From the NCBI RefSeq assembly GCF_945859705.1, contig NC_079137.1, positions 77,645,150 through 77,709,149 of the forward strand: a stretch of 64,000 nucleotides of DNA, given 5' to 3'. How positions within the stretch are numbered: the first letter of the stretch is position 1; each line of letters begins with the position of its first letter. The notes beneath the pieces are model-generated. The model was not told the DNA's origin and made no database searches. It saw only the letters and a list, made by a program, of their open reading frames with translations. Positions 10,640-23,852 of this stretch are shown piece by piece. The position numbers and the translations under genes are program-made. Origin of the DNA: Episyrphus balteatus. Lineage: Eukaryota > Arthropoda > Insecta > Diptera > Syrphidae.

Positions 10640-12992
10640 TATGAGTATTAGATTTAAGTTCACCGAGGGAAAAATAAATTGAAGTTGAAATATCTTAGTT
10701 TAAAAGATTAACTACTTTGATTTATATTGCCTTAAGATACGAAACCAAAAACAAATAAACAACCTTTCCATGTCAATTTTAAAAGTTTATTTACAACGCA
10801 AAATCATGCCGAATAAATAGTTAAATCAATTTGGTTTTCATTGATTTTACGTTGTTTTATAATGGCTTTACCGACAGTGTAATTACCTATAAATATAAAA
10901 ATCAAAGCGGGCGTATTTGTGATGAATTTTGTCGCACTGAGGATTATTAATATGGAGAAATTATCCAAAATGGCAGCTTGAAATTGATTTCTAGAATTAC
11001 GGTTCAAATAAAATTTTTAGTAAAAATTTAAAAAATTTTCAAACTTTTGAATAGCAAGAGTTATGAAAAATTGGGCACGTTCAGGAAATATTAGGGACTA
11101 GATATTTAGGGAACGTCATTTTCTGAACGAAAATTACTCGTTTTCCACACAAATAGATTTAAAAAACACAATCAGCTGTCATTTTGAAAAAAAAACTTTC
11201 CTAAATATTTAGGGAAAAATTTCTTGCCTAGCTTTCCAATCAGCTTTCCAATAATGTTAAAATTAAAAAAATTGGAAGGATTTTTTTTGACAGTTGACTA
11301 ATCAGAGACCGAGAAATTTTGCTAAAATTACCTAAATTTATAAAGTTTTAAATAACTCGAAATAAAAAAAAAATTACAATCTTCACCAAAACTGAATATA
11401 TAATTTTTCGTGGTACCAAATTATACGAGTACTATTCTAATAGATGTTGATACGATAGATTTCAGACCAAAGTCAGAAAAAAATTGTGAAATCACGTTTT
11501 AGTGATGAAAACGCATTTTGAAATTATTTCTTTTTTATTAAAAAACTTGAAGCCGTAGATTGGCCTCGGATTAAAATTCATTGTATTAAAAACAATTAGA
11601 AAAGTATAACTTAGTTCCACAAAAAATTAAGTAAAGTTCAACTTTTGCGAAGAATGTAAGTTAATTGGAGTTTTTTTTTTAAACTTTGTCTTAAAATATA
11701 CTTGCTTGGCAATATTGTCAAAATTATTAATAATTAAAAAAAAGAGAGGTTGTCTGTAAAGCCGGTTAACGGTTGATGATTTTACGTGATAACGTCGTCA
11801 GAAAACAGGTTGTGTGGTTTTGTTTAAAATGAGTCAATTGAAGAGTTTACTTTTTTCAAAAAATCATAATTTACAAGAAAAAGCTAAACAAAAAAATACC
11901 TTTTTTATTTTCTCATTATATTAATTTTTTTTATTTTAAAACTAACAAAAAAAAATTATGCAATTTAAAAGCCAAGTATTTCTTCTTTTATTTTTAAATT
12001 TTTATAATGCGCAAAGAGTATAAAAATAATTTATTGAAAACAATCATTTTCATCAAAAAAAGCAAAGAAAATATGAATTTTTATCTTCTCACGTAATTAA
12101 TTCCATTTTTTTTCCTAACAACCTAGCTTATTGTCTTAGCTCAAAATATATATATCGATCAGGTCTATGAGATATGTACAAAAAGAGCTAGAATTTTTTG
12201 AACTCGATCAAATTTCATTAAAAAAAGAAAAAAAAATATTTATTCTTATGTTCTCAATTTTTTTGTTTGACAACCTATACAAAATATATGCATAAGACCA
12301 AAACCTACATGTCCTATAAGTTTGAGATTTTTTGAACGCTAAAAAAAGCTAAAAATCAAAAATTACCCAAAACTACCCCTAAAAAACAAGGTGTTTTCAA
12401 AAATTCATATTTCGAAAAGCAGAGTGTTGGAAAAAAATCCGTATCAGAGGCCCAATTTTTTTTTCTCATCTTTCACCTGGCATTTTTAGAATTGTCAAAA
12501 AAATTTCCTTTACCCAAAATCATCATTTTGTCATAGCCCCATCACGTGTACAACGTTCAAACAAAACGTTATAGCTTAGTTTCAAAACTGTTTAGAATTT
12601 TTCTTTAAATGCAGTTATTCTTAAATTAATCTCATCTATCTATAGCAAAAAAAAAATCAATTCTCTACGACTTAGCGTTTAGATTTTAGCCCAAATTTCA
12701 TCTTCCGTTTTACCCCTGTTTACCCTATTAAATGACGGAATTTTTAAAAATCCTTCATTTGTATTAAGCTGGTTCATCGATTTATAAGAGGTTATCACGT
12801 CAAAAAAAACTCCAAAAAATAGTCCAATAATTGCTCTAAGACTTTGGTATTTCGAGTTAGGTTCAATTTTGTTTTTAAAATGTTGTTACTTAAAAAATTC
12901 TATTGACATAGTAATTCTGGACGCCATTTTGAACAAAACCAAGTTTTATCATTTCCCTTCAAGAGATGGCCATGAAAATAATTTTTACACCA
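10640..12992. other. AT-rich non-coding stretch with a decayed Helitron-family copy
   Basis: No gene is visible. From about 12300 to 12740, on the minus strand, it matches the interior of the Helitron at 23853-24676. Shared features include the TAATAGGGTAAA-CAGGGGTAAAA string (here complemented at about 12711-12735) and the motif with ACGGATTTTTTTC and GAAATA about 200-300 bp downstream. Neither Helitron end is recognisable, so this is a fragment. Confidence 0.45.
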
Positions 12993-13006
12993 AAAAGCAT
13001 GATAGG
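12993..13006. repeat. Target-site duplication of the LINE, 3' side
   Basis: AAAAGCATGATAGG is repeated exactly at 14340-14353, on the other side of the LINE fragment. A 14-bp direct repeat with no mismatch is the usual mark of target-primed reverse transcription and suggests a fairly recent insertion. Confidence 0.85.
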
Positions 13007-14339
13007 TTAGGTAGGTTAGGTAATATGGGCTGACAGTTGATTTTGTTACCGTCACACTTAGATCAATGTAGATCCCTTGTGATACCCTGAAGTATTGTAA
13101 CTTCATGAAAAAGTGTTAACCTATGAATGCTATGGTTGTTCAAGCCATTTGGAGGACTTGACAAAGTTCAGTAGGCTATTGCCTGAGAGTTCCGATAGTT
13201 CTTCTAATTCATTGAAGAAGTAGTTTCCTAAGAATTTTTTCCTAGTGCGACAGAGTGCTGGGCAGTGACAGAGGAAGTGAACAGTGTTTTCCTGTTCGTC
13301 CTCATTACCGCAGCCTCTGCATAGATCATCCGTACTAAGCCCCATTTTCTTTTTGTGGTATCCTAGTAGATTATGTCCCGTTAAGACGCCTATTAGGGAT
13401 CTTAAGGAAGGTTTACTAAGTAGTAAGATCTTATTTGATTTTTTCTCGTCGAAGTTCGGCCATAGTTTCCTGGTGTGACCGCAGGTTTCTAGGAGGTTCC
13501 ATCTTTCATTAGTTTTTTGTGAAATATTGTTGGCGATATTTCGCTTTATTTCACATTGTGGGATTCTGATGCTATGGTCTATGAGAGAGGGATCAAGAAC
13601 TGAGCCCTCCCTTGCAAGCTCATCCGCTTTTTCGTTGCCGAACACATCACTGTGGCCGGGAACCCAGCAGAGTCTTACATTATGCTGCGTACCAAGAACC
13701 CTAAGCTCTTCGCGACAGCAAGAAACAAGCTTTGACTTGATTAAGGTGGCAGAAATTGCTTTTATTGCCGCTTGGCTATCAATGAAAAAGGTGATGTCAG
13801 CAGGTGATATCGCCATCATGGATATTTGTTTAGCAGCATTTTTCACTGCCAATATCTCGGCTTGGAAGACACTGCTGTGATCGGGGAGCCTGAAAGAACT
13901 GGCAAGGTTGAGGTTTTCTGAGTAAAAACCTGCACCAACCCCAGTGTTCATTTTCGAACCATCAGTAAAGATGGCGATAGTCGACTCATTTGAGAAAGGT
14001 ATACTGTTTTCCCAATCTTGTCTGTTAGGGAAACTGACATTAAAAGACTTGTTGAAGTCTAAGTAAGGGGTCATGTAATCTGTACTTACGTTGTTGCCAA
14101 CGTAGTTCGAAAGGATCGTAGTATGGCCATTTTGACTAGTATTCCAAATGTTGGTTTGACTGAGTCGTAGGGCGCTGTTTGCCGCTAATTCTTTTACAAA
14201 TAGATCTAAGGGAGTGAGATTAAGGATTGCTTCCAAGCCTGCGGTTGGAGTGGACCTCATCACCCCCGTAGTACTAATGCATGCTGTTCTTTGTACTTTG
14301 GTTAGGGTCTTCAAGTTCGTGGATTTCTCCAGAGCTTGC
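13007..14339 (-). mobile_element. 5'-truncated LINE retrotransposon insertion
   Basis: The insertion is bounded by the 14-bp duplication. Read on the minus strand it starts inside the coding frame, which shows 5' truncation. It runs through the RNase H end of the polyprotein and a 3' untranslated region of about 120 bp, and ends in a short tandem of ACCTA/ACCTAACCT units (plus strand TTAGGTAGG at about 13005-13022) rather than poly-A. An RNase H domain followed by a CxxC...HxxC motif fits LINEs of the LOA or I groups; which clade is an inference. Confidence 0.85.
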
Positions 14340-14356
14340 AAAAGCATGATAGGCAC
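13130..14356 (-). CDS. LINE polyprotein C-terminus: RNase H and zinc knuckle (partial)
   Basis: An open frame of 408 codons lies on the minus strand. It opens at GTG, not ATG, and its first six residues or so come from the flanking duplication, so this is a fragment, not a complete gene. Residues 7-60 (ALEKSTNLKTL, KVQRTACISTTGVMRSTPT) match the thumb region downstream of the LINE reverse transcriptase. RNase H covers about 126-252, with the likely acidic residues D132 (TDGS), E167 (QAE), D193 (IDSQ) and D245 (EKADELA), and H235 in WVPGHSD. A Cys/His motif follows at C346, C349, H360, C363 and C365. The reverse transcriptase and endonuclease are missing. The frame has no stops or shifts, which points to recent insertion. 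It cannot move by itself. Confidence 0.9.
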   Translation of the reverse strand: MPIMLLQALEKSTNLKTLTKVQRTACISTTGVMRSTPTAGLEAILNLTPLDLFVKELAANSALRLSQTNIWNTSQNGHTTILSNYVGNNVSTDYMTPYLDFNKSFNVSFPNRQDWENSIPFSNESTIAIFTDGSKMNTGVGAGFYSENLNLASSFRLPDHSSVFQAEILAVKNAAKQISMMAISPADITFFIDSQAAIKAISATLIKSKLVSCCREELRVLGTQHNVRLCWVPGHSDVFGNEKADELAREGSVLDPSLIDHSIRIPQCEIKRNIANNISQKTNERWNLLETCGHTRKLWPNFDEKKSNKILLLSKPSLRSLIGVLTGHNLLGYHKKKMGLSTDDLCRGCGNEDEQENTVHFLCHCPALCRTRKKFLGNYFFNELEELSELSGNSLLNFVKSSKWLEQP

Positions 14357-15840
14357 TACTGTACTACTCCCTTGTATGGGAGGCTGGAATAAAACTCAAT
14401 TTAAAGTAAACTACTGGACCAATGTTCATTCTCATTATTTCATTTTGTTCACCTGAAAGCCTATTCTTTTCTTTTTTAGACGACTTTTACAGTTTCAAAA
14501 CGCTTCGTTTTGTGTTTTTTTTTTTGAAAAAACCGAATTAATTTTCTTATTCTACAACTAATTTACTGCACTTGTTTCGTGCAGCATCAAAAAAAATCCC
14601 ACTCTAAAAAGATGGATTTTTTTTATTTTCCCCACTGTTCGTCGTCGGTCCGTCTATCTATCGAAAGTCATTTGCTCATAGTTTAAGAGTAATATAATTT
14701 GATCCTATTTGCAATCAGTAACTTTATAATTTACCAGATTCTGAAATAGCAAAAGTTCTCACAAACCACAAATAAAGTTGTAAAGGAGGAAGTGTAATAA
14801 TTCGCAAAAGATAATCTGAATAGGTATAGCGATAACTTTACTTTAAACGTCCCGAAATCATTAATTTTTATATTAATTATTTAAAAAAAATACTCAAGAA
14901 AACATGTTTTTATATTTTTAGATTTTCTAAGAAGTAGCCAACAATCTCATATTGCTATATGACTCAATTAATTCCCCATTCATAAAAGTACATTCAATCT
15001 TCTTCAAGAAAGTATATCCTTCCTTTTCATTTGCTTCTTTACTTCAATTGTAATTTAAATCTACATACAATTGTATACCTTCCAACCAAATCCAAAATAC
15101 TACACAAACCAAAGAAAATTCTATAAATATAAATTTCCTCAAAAACTCAAAAATAACCTGATGCATCCCTCAAGACTTAAATAAATATCATAACCTACCT
15201 CCATCCATATGCTACTACTTTCGTATATCTCTAGTTTCCTTTCAAATTACTCAAATATGCATGAATTTACCCCCAAAAAATATTTATATGACATAAATTC
15301 ACACTAACCACCTTTATAGTACCTACACGTTGCTGCACTCTATTTTTGACCTCCACCACCTTTAACCCAACACCTCTTTCTGCTTTTTCTTTTTCATTCA
15401 ATTTCAGGATAAAGGCCTCTAAAGTATCATCTTTTCGCTTTCTAGGAATAGCTAGAGGAGGTACAAAAAACGTACACGTACACTTTATAAGTTTAAAAAC
15501 TATGAACCACCCTCCAAAAAAAACTATGTCAACGCAGCAATATCCTGCTTCTAGCTCTCTTTAGGGATTCCAAGTTCCAACCAAACCTAAAATAGATTAA
15601 AATCCACCTGTGTGCGGTCGGTGTGATGGTGCATTTTCGAATAAAAATTTTCTATCCCCTTCAGCACGTACACTCGCTATACACCACTTGAGCTTATAAG
15701 GATTACTATTTACTACATAAATAATAATAAATAACTAACGCCATCTATTAGAAACTAGCTAACAACAACAAGAGAGAAAAAAAAAGCTCAAAAATTCCGC
15801 AAAACAAAGAAAATCAACCAAAAAAACTTATTATTTTTCA
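14357..15840. other. Non-coding stretch
   Basis: AT-rich with pyrimidine-rich patches. The region around 15346-15564 has an acceptor-like tract (ATTTCAG at about 15401-15407) followed by a short open stretch, but no recognisable product and no partner donor. I see nothing else. Confidence 0.5.
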
Positions 15841-16939
15841 CCCATCATCATATGACGATGATGATGATGTGAGTCTCAAAAGCGCATGTCCCTACATAGC
15901 GCATCGGCTCAAAAAACCATCCACAACAACAACAACAACAACAAAAAGAAAAACAAAAATTTACACAGTCCGAAAAGCAACATTTTTTCGCCGAAAAAGC
16001 TGCATTAATACAACGACTTTTCTAAGCAAGTCAAATTTCTGCATTTTCAGTCCGCAGCGGGTGTGCATTTCAAAAACATCTCTCCGAAATAGAAAAAATC
16101 CGTTTTTTTGACGTTTTCGACAGATTTTTAAAAAATAAAAAAAATTAAACCAAAAAAATAAAAAAAAAAACGGCCTTCGTTGGTTAGTTTTTTTTTTCTT
16201 GTGTTCAAAAATTTTTTGGGTTTTTGGGTTCGTGCGTGATTCGCTTTCTTTTCTTATAATAAAATAAATTTGTTGGTCGTCGTTTTTGTGATTCTACTAC
16301 ATATTTCTGTCTCTTTTTGTTAAATTTTTTCTTTCAGAGAGAAAGTAGGTGGTCAGAAAAAAATTTTGAAAAATTTATTAAAAAAAAAAATTCTTACCAA
16401 AACCCTCTGTGATCTTCCTTTGAGAGAATAAAAAAAGTCAAAAAAAAAATCAAATTTTGATGTAATTAGTCAAAAATTCAAAAAAAAAAAGTGTTGCCAA
16501 CTCAAATCAAATAGTAATAGTACTAAATTAATACGAAAGTATTAAAAAAAAGTGAGCAAAAATAAAGCAGAGCAAATAAATAACGGTTTTTTGTACTATT
16601 CATTTAGTGTGTCAACTAACAACGAAAAAAAATATATATACATAAAAAAAAAAATTAAAAACAGGATGCAGCGGTAGGATATACGGCACTTAACCTCCCC
16701 CCTGCAATCATCAGTTTTCTTTCTTTTACAAGAACACAAAAACAACGACTCCTGAACTGCACACAACTACTATTGGATTGAAAAGAGTATTCAAATAAAT
16801 AAATAAAAAAAAAAAAAACACACACAGACCAAAAAGGAAAAACATCATCAAGTAAAGAAAAAAAAACGGAAAAAAAGGACGAGCGAGTGTGGAAAATAGC
16901 CCGAAGGATTTAAATAGCGAACGAGTTTCTGCCAATTAG
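15841..16939 (+). promoter_or_regulatory. Possible 5' leader / promoter-like region
   Basis: This stretch is less monotonously AT-rich than its neighbours, with (GAT)n at 15852-15868, (CAA)n at about 15924-15944 and GC-bearing patches at about 16010-16060 and 16665-16710. It ends at CCAATTAG followed by a donor-like GTAATA at 16940. (CAA)n runs and such donors are common in fly 5' untranslated exons. No coding frame is convincing. The call rests on composition only. Confidence 0.25.
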
Positions 16940-19595
16940 GTAATAATATTGAGTTCTGAGTTTGTGTCGTTTATACTATATTTTTTTTTTTTAGTATAGT
17001 TCATTCATTGTGTGTTTGAGGGGGGATTTAGTAGTTAGTTGCTTAACACCCATTTTTTTTTTCCTTTCTCAAGGGAGAGACTTGAAAAATCCTTTGTCCT
17101 GGTTACGCGAAGGAAATGAAAAAATACAAAAACAAAAAAAAAACTTGAAAGTAATGAAAAAATTGCAGGTAAAAAACACAATGGCAATTAAAAAATTTGC
17201 AATTATTAAAATTGCAACACTTTTGAGACTTGTATTTTTTTTTTTTGAGGGCTGTTTTAATCTATTTTTTTTTTCAGTGCGAAAAATGTGTGTAATGTGG
17301 TTGTAGCCAAATTGTGATATAAATAAACTTTCTTTTTTTTTTGTTTAATTCTGTTCATAGTTTTTCTTTTCGCTTGTGATTGAGCTCCTATTGTAAGTGT
17401 CATGGCATTTTATTATAAACGAGTGAGAGGGTGAAGAGGGGGGTAGATCTGTCAACCCTGCCTGACTGCCTGCTAATTCACTTGAATATTTGGTTTCTTT
17501 TATAGAAGAGTGGTTGCTTTTATTTTTTTTTGTTAAATTAAAACCATGGCATTGTAAATTGATTACCTTGTCTCCTCTTTGCTTCTTTTTCTTTAGTTTT
17601 GTCACAACATTTTTTTTTCTTGTTTTTTTGGTTTTTCAAGTGAGAAGTGAAAATTATAAAAAGCTTTTTTTTTCTTCTCAATTTTTTTTTTTTTTTTATT
17701 TTTTTTTTGAGTGAGGTGATGCACTTTAGAGCACACACAGAGTGCACCTAGATATTAAAAAAAAAGGAGCCGGGAAACACCCTATGAGTGTGTATGAGTG
17801 TGTGGTGGCTTTGTATAAATTTTGAAGAAAAAAAAAAAAAAATCACACACATTGATAGTCTAACATAGAGAAAAGAGAAGTAGTACTTAGTAGTAGGTAT
17901 AAAGAGGAGTAGAGGTACCTTATGTCTCTGTTCCGTTTGCCAAAAGTAGGTACTTGTGTAAACAAGTGTAATAATGAAGTAAAAAAAAAATGTATGTTTG
18001 TAGGTATATATCCTGCTTTTGAAGAAATATGCACAAAAACGAATTAAATTAAAGAAAAATAAAATAAATAAAAAAAAAAAATCTAGAACAAGACCATTGG
18101 GAAAGGTGAAAAAGGATATGTCCTTCCTTTTTTTTTTCTATAAGAATATTTTATATTCTTTATTTGTATGAGTATCTTTTTTTGGTGGTCCATATAGAAA
18201 AAAAAAAGTGTTGGTATGGTGTGCAAACTTACTATGCAAAGAACGAACAAAACGAAACTATAATAAAACAACAAAGAAAATTGAAGAGAATCAAGTTGAA
18301 AAAAAAAAAAAATACTACAACACTAATGACCTCATGAACGAACGAACAACGAGAAAGAGAGTAACACACAGAAAGGACGACTATGACGAACCAAAAAACC
18401 AATTCAAACCAACAAAAATATAAAAAAAAATTTTTTCGGACATGTTAACTGGCTTATTACAGTGTCCTTGGGTTTTATTTATATGGAGAGCAAATATTTA
18501 TATATATGTTGTGAACTGGCCATTATTGTTTTTTTTTTTTTTGTAGTTCTGTGTTTTCTCTGTTATTTGTACCCAATTTGACATTAGGTCAGGATTATAT
18601 GGAATAAGCCCAAATATAGCGATAAAGGCAATTAGGCGTAATGAAAATAATCGGAAAAGTAGATTTTTTTTTGTCATTGTAGTTAGTTTAGTTTCTTTTA
18701 GTTTTGTTTTTGTACATTGAACTGAGTTTTATAGTTTTTTTTTGTTGTTGTTTTGATTGTAATATTCAAAAAAAAGGAATGTAATAATAAGTAAAGGGAT
18801 ATCGGTTTAATTTTACAGGGTGATACTATATAGTTAGATGGTAAATTAATTATTTTTTTTTTCAATTTTTTACTGATTTATCAAATAAAAATATTAAAAA
18901 AAAAAAAATATATAAAGTACAACAATTTGGTACCCACCTAAAAATATATTATATGAAGGATTAATTTTTGAAAATTTTGAACAAAAATCCATAAAGTCAT
19001 TTTAAAAACAAATAAATAAACTTTAAGAAATCTTTTCACAGCTTCAATTACTTTCTAACTGAAACTTCTTTGTTAAAGTTCATTTTTATGTTTTCTTTAA
19101 ATTTGGTACAGAATTTTGGATACAGGTCGATTTTGTATTCTTTGTTTTCTGCTTGGAAAAAGTTCCTTAATAGACTTTCTTTACAATAAAAACAAACGTT
19201 AGAATTAATATTTAAGTTTTCTTTTTATGAATACAAAACAAAAAAATCGTGGTTCTAAAATAAACGTATAATTAAATGAAAGATTTTTAACCAAAAGTAC
19301 CCTTTTTGGAAAGAGTTAAAAAAAAACAATAACTTTGAATAAAAAAAAACTACTTTCTTATTCAGGCTTTCTTGATCACTTTAAAAGCATTTTATGTTAG
19401 CTACGTGAAATATTTACAAAACATTTAACAGGTCTTGCATTTGAGTTAAACAAAAAAGCCCATGCCTTAATTTCTAACTCAATCAAAGTTTGACAAAAAG
19501 AATGTACAACCGAGAGATGATAACTCTTACAAAATTTTACGATTTTTGATTTGAAGGCATTCAAACCATTTAAATTAGTTTGTATAGAAAAAAAT

Positions 19596-19618
19596 GTTAC
19601 GCATACGCCACAGTGACC
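19596..19618 (-). repeat. Single copy of the dispersed core repeat
   Basis: On the minus strand: GGTCACTGTGGCGTATGCG followed by TAAC. It matches the core of the 34-kb tandem array. Confidence 0.8.
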
Positions 19619-19901
19619 CACTTATAATTCGATTTTCATGATTAATAAATTTAAACATCATATTTTACTATCATAAATAATTACTGCACTTAAAAATTTA
19701 ACTTTACATATTTATAAAGCAAGTTACATTTTAGACTAGAAGTGCCAAAGCCGTTTTTGGAGGCCAAAATTAAAAAAAAAAAAAAACAAAAAAATACTAG
19801 CTGAAAATCAGTGATGAAGAAATTTAAGATTTATGGTATATAAAGGCGGGGAAGTCGATTAGATCGTAATAGATGGCCGGAAGTGGGGTAGGTGTGGAGG
19901 A

Positions 19902-19927
19902 GGGTAAGGGAAAAGAGGGAACGGGGG
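19902..19927 (+). other. G-quadruplex motif
   Basis: Four G runs with loops of 3, 6 and 3 bases (GGG-TAA-GGG-AAAAGA-GGG-AAC-GGGGG) meet the usual G3+N1-7 rule. More G runs lie just upstream (GTGGGGTAGG at about 19883). A TATATAAAGG box lies about 60 bp upstream at 19837-19846. In DNA this AT-rich such a block is unusual. Function unknown. Confidence 0.7.
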
Positions 19928-22900
19928 TAAAAAAAACATTTTTGAAAAAAGTACTCTTCTTATCAAAAAAAAATTATAGGTACGTAAAAACTGTTCCTAA
20001 ATATTTATTTTTATTTTGGTAATTTTTAAAATATTGTAGCTTTCTTTGTCGTTATATCCGTTTTTTTTTCAAAAATATTGAGAAAAATGTAAAAGTAATT
20101 TTTTTGTTTTTTTTTTATCGTTAACAAACAATAGTAGGATTTTGATAAAATTTCGTTTAGTAAAAATATTTATTTTTTGAGTTTTGATAATTTCAATACC
20201 TACGTGTATTTTTTTTTATTTATTTTTTTTTTTTTTTAACTTTAAGATTTATATGCTGTAGGTAAGATTGAAGAAAAAGTGCCATCATATTTTAGTAAAA
20301 GCTAGTAATGAGGTGTTTCCCAATTTGTTGATATATAATTTTATTTTCACATCATACAAAGTCATCGAAATGTTTATGATAAATAATTTTGAAAATTATG
20401 TTCCTTAGCTATTTACTCGACATATATATTAAATTTTTTAAAACTATTCTGCTGTTGTTTTTTTTTTTTTAACTTAAATAATTGCAAAAATTCTATCGAT
20501 TTTTGTTGTTTTTGGTGTTTAAACAAAAAATTTAGACCTTTTTGACGATGTTTAAAACATGAAATATGTTAAAGAAGACTTAATAATCTCGAGGAATATC
20601 TAAATAATTATTTTTCTTATCATATTTTACACTTTAACATCGATTTTAGGCATATACCTATACTTGAAATAAAATATATTATTTTAAAATAGGTACTCTA
20701 TTCAAATAATATTTATTTCCAAATTATTATTTCATTGCATCGGTTGAAAATTCCCTGATAACGAAATTTTAAACGATTTCAACCCAAGACAAGAATGCAT
20801 AATTTCAACCAAAATAACCACCGTTATTAAAAACGTAAACAAAAATATACCTTGAAATAAATTTCGGTTCAAGATCTTCACATTTTCTTTCTTCGACAAA
20901 AAAATCCTTTCATTTGAAATAATTATATGGCCTCCTTAGTTTTTTGGCTTATTTATTTATTGAATCAAGCTAATATTCTATTGTATACAACCTTTCATTT
21001 AAAATATTTTAAAAGACTGCTTACATTCGTAGTTTCTGTGTTAAATTAAATATTTTTCCAAATTTTCATTGGGGTATCATTTTTGTTACAGCTTTGTTTA
21101 TACTTATATGTTTATATTTCAAGAAAAATACTTTTTCAATCAAGGTAATATTGTCAAATTCTTAGGTCTAACAAACATAATTTATCACCAATTTTAAAAA
21201 GTTAACAATGTTCAAAATAAGGTGGATTTTTAAACATATTGTATGTCTCATGAGAACTGCTAGTCAAATGATTGCCCTAATTAATAGAAAATAATAACCA
21301 AGGATTTTCAATACCTAATCCAAGAATCTTGTTTTATTCAAGAATTCTGAACTTTTAAACAAGTTAGTACATAAGTTATTTTTCTTATGAAATTTAAATT
21401 AATATTTTAACAATTCTGAAGAACTTAAATTCTGTACAATTAAATTCTTATCTTTTATATTCTAAGAATTCTTTGAAAGCATTCTTCATAAATCTTTCTG
21501 ATAGGTATCTTTCCGATATTACATTTTTTGTTTATATTACACTCAAACTCATACCAAAAAAAACCTATTGACCTATTGAAACAACTGAGCTCATAATACA
21601 CAAAAAAAAAAAAACAAATACCTTCCTGCTATCATAATAATTATTATATAAAACTCTATTTTCCAATTGAACTTATACCAACAACAACTTGAATATAATA
21701 TTTTCACAGCTGGTTTTCTATATAGTTTGAGTGTCTATGGCTTAAACTATGCGTGCCTTAGAGAAAAGAATAGACATTATAATAGAACGAACACATTGTT
21801 TGTTCTTAATCCTTTAGAATTCTTTTGGTACTCATACTTTACCTTACCAACAAAAAAATATTATATGCAGGTGGTTCTCTCTTCTATAGATAAAAGAAAA
21901 AGAATTGTTATTTTTATTATCATCAAAGATATAAAAGCACAAAATAAAAGGAACATTATTTGTTTTGGCAAACACAAAAGAAAAAAAAAAGAAAGGTTTT
22001 AATAGGTCAATTTGTAGAGAATTAGTGTGTGTAAATCGATTGTGTGTTTTTGTTGTTGTTGTTTTTTTGTTCATTTTCCAAAAGGAAATGGACTTGAAAT
22101 AATATTTTACACAAAAACTTTTGATACTAAATTTTGGTAAGTGTGTATCAGTTAAAGAGATTTTAAATGTATTTAAAACTTATGTAATAGTTAAATTCAA
22201 AAGGATTTTGGTTTTCAAGGATAAAAAGGAATAATAAATGATTTTGAATCCTTAAGCTTAAAATATCTTGAAATATAAAAGAGAATTCCAAAATATGTAC
22301 AACTCAACTGTATAATGCCTTTCAGATATCAAACAAAAAGGATATTTGAGATCCTTTAGAATTTCTAAATTTTATTTAATTTAATTCGAAAATCTACAAA
22401 AAATCCTTTCATTAAAAATTAAAATTGAATTCAATTCTAAGGACAAAAGGACCCTAATAAAGAATGACTCAAGTATTCCCTCGTAAAAATCCTTTACCAA
22501 AAAAATAGATCCTTTTTTTTCCCTAAAATCACAAAGTCAAAGCAATCAACACGCACTTAAATCTCTGATTTATCTATTATTGTCTTTTGCCAAAACTCAT
22601 TGAAGGCGCATTGATTGGTCTACAACAACAACAAAACAGCTGAAAAAACATCTTCTACCCAAACAAAACCTCCATCAATGGATAATTAAATAAACATTAT
22701 TTTTTTGTGTCCCTATTTTCTATGAGAGTATGCCCTGAGTCATTCAAATGGCAAATCAATTTTTGTGTCGTTTTTATTTTTATCAAAACAACAAAAACAT
22801 TAAAATCTATTTTAGCTTATTCTCTCGCTATAAGCATTCACTACTTGTCGAGTCAGTTACTAGGTTAATTTTTTTTGTTGGTGTGTAGTAGACTTTCCCA

Positions 22901-23852
22901 ATGGCGACGCGGTGTGGCGCTGATGCTTAAAGGCATTTCGTTTCCTCTCTGCCATATTTTTTTTTGCATTTTTTTTTTTATTTCTTTTCTTGTTAATCGC
23001 GTGCTTAAGACACATTTGTTGATTTTGTCTATTTTGCTTTGGGTAGGTATTTTGTGCTTTACACCAAAATACACACATTCATATTTTTTTGTTTGTTTGC
23101 TTTTATAAGCCAGCAGACATCACACAAATACACAGAGACAACGCACGTGTGCGTAATAATTTTAGTGCAAAATGTTGTAATTATCATTTACCCTAGACAT
23201 TCAAGCAGTTTAGCTTTAGATTTCTTTTTTTTTTTCTTTCGTTTTTTTCGTTTCGTTTCATTTCTTTCTTTTTTGTGTGTTTCTTTCATTAAGTAGGTTT
23301 GTAGGTAGAAACACTTCGTGGGTACACAATTTTGATTTTTGTTTTTTTTTTTTGCTATCTGCTCCTGGCAATGATGACTTTTTTTTCGTCTTTTTTTTTA
23401 ACTTGAGATAGTGAAGGTAAATCTTAAGGACAAGTTTAGATTTTGTAATTAAAAAAATGGAATAGATTTTTTCTAGTTTTTAATCGAAAATTTAAATCTA
23501 ATGGAAAGTGAAAGTAGGTTCTTTTCATTGTTTTTTAATAAAATTCTAAAACTGATCAAACCTAAAGATCTTTTTTTTTGTTAAAATTTAATTTTATTTT
23601 AAATAATAAGATTAGCTAACAAAAGAAAATCTTTATGATTTAAAAAAAAAACATAAGTTTTTCATTCAGTTAAATTGATCAGAAGTTAGTTTTTATGTTC
23701 TAAACATTTTTTTCTTTTTTTTTTTTGGAAATATGAGAAATCATTTAAATAACATAAGAAATCATAGGAACCTTACAAAAACTATTGAATTAAACATTTT
23801 ATAGTTCCTCCATAGGTATCTAAATTAGAAAATACTTATTTCAAATATTAAA

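Larger units (their letters stand above)
16940..23852. other. Non-coding stretch rich in homopolymer tracts
   Basis: The many short open frames here are products of T, A and GT runs; none shows a domain. Named items inside are the core repeat at 19596-19618 (minus) and the G-rich block at about 19845-19927. A GC-rich patch of unknown meaning lies at 22896-22930. The rest looks like intron or intergenic DNA. Confidence 0.55.

Noticed and set aside
13003..13022. Telomere-like TTAGG repeats
   Set aside because: Only two or three units of mixed TTAGG/TAGG at the 3' end of a LINE, where short tandem tails are normal.
13284..13880. Plus-strand frames across the LINE
   Set aside because: They are antisense to the RNase H frame, which has clear motifs; the plus-strand products have none.
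22860..23296. Overlapping open frames on both strands
   Set aside because: Several overlapping frames of T-rich and A-rich codons with no motif; typical chance frames in homopolymer-rich DNA.
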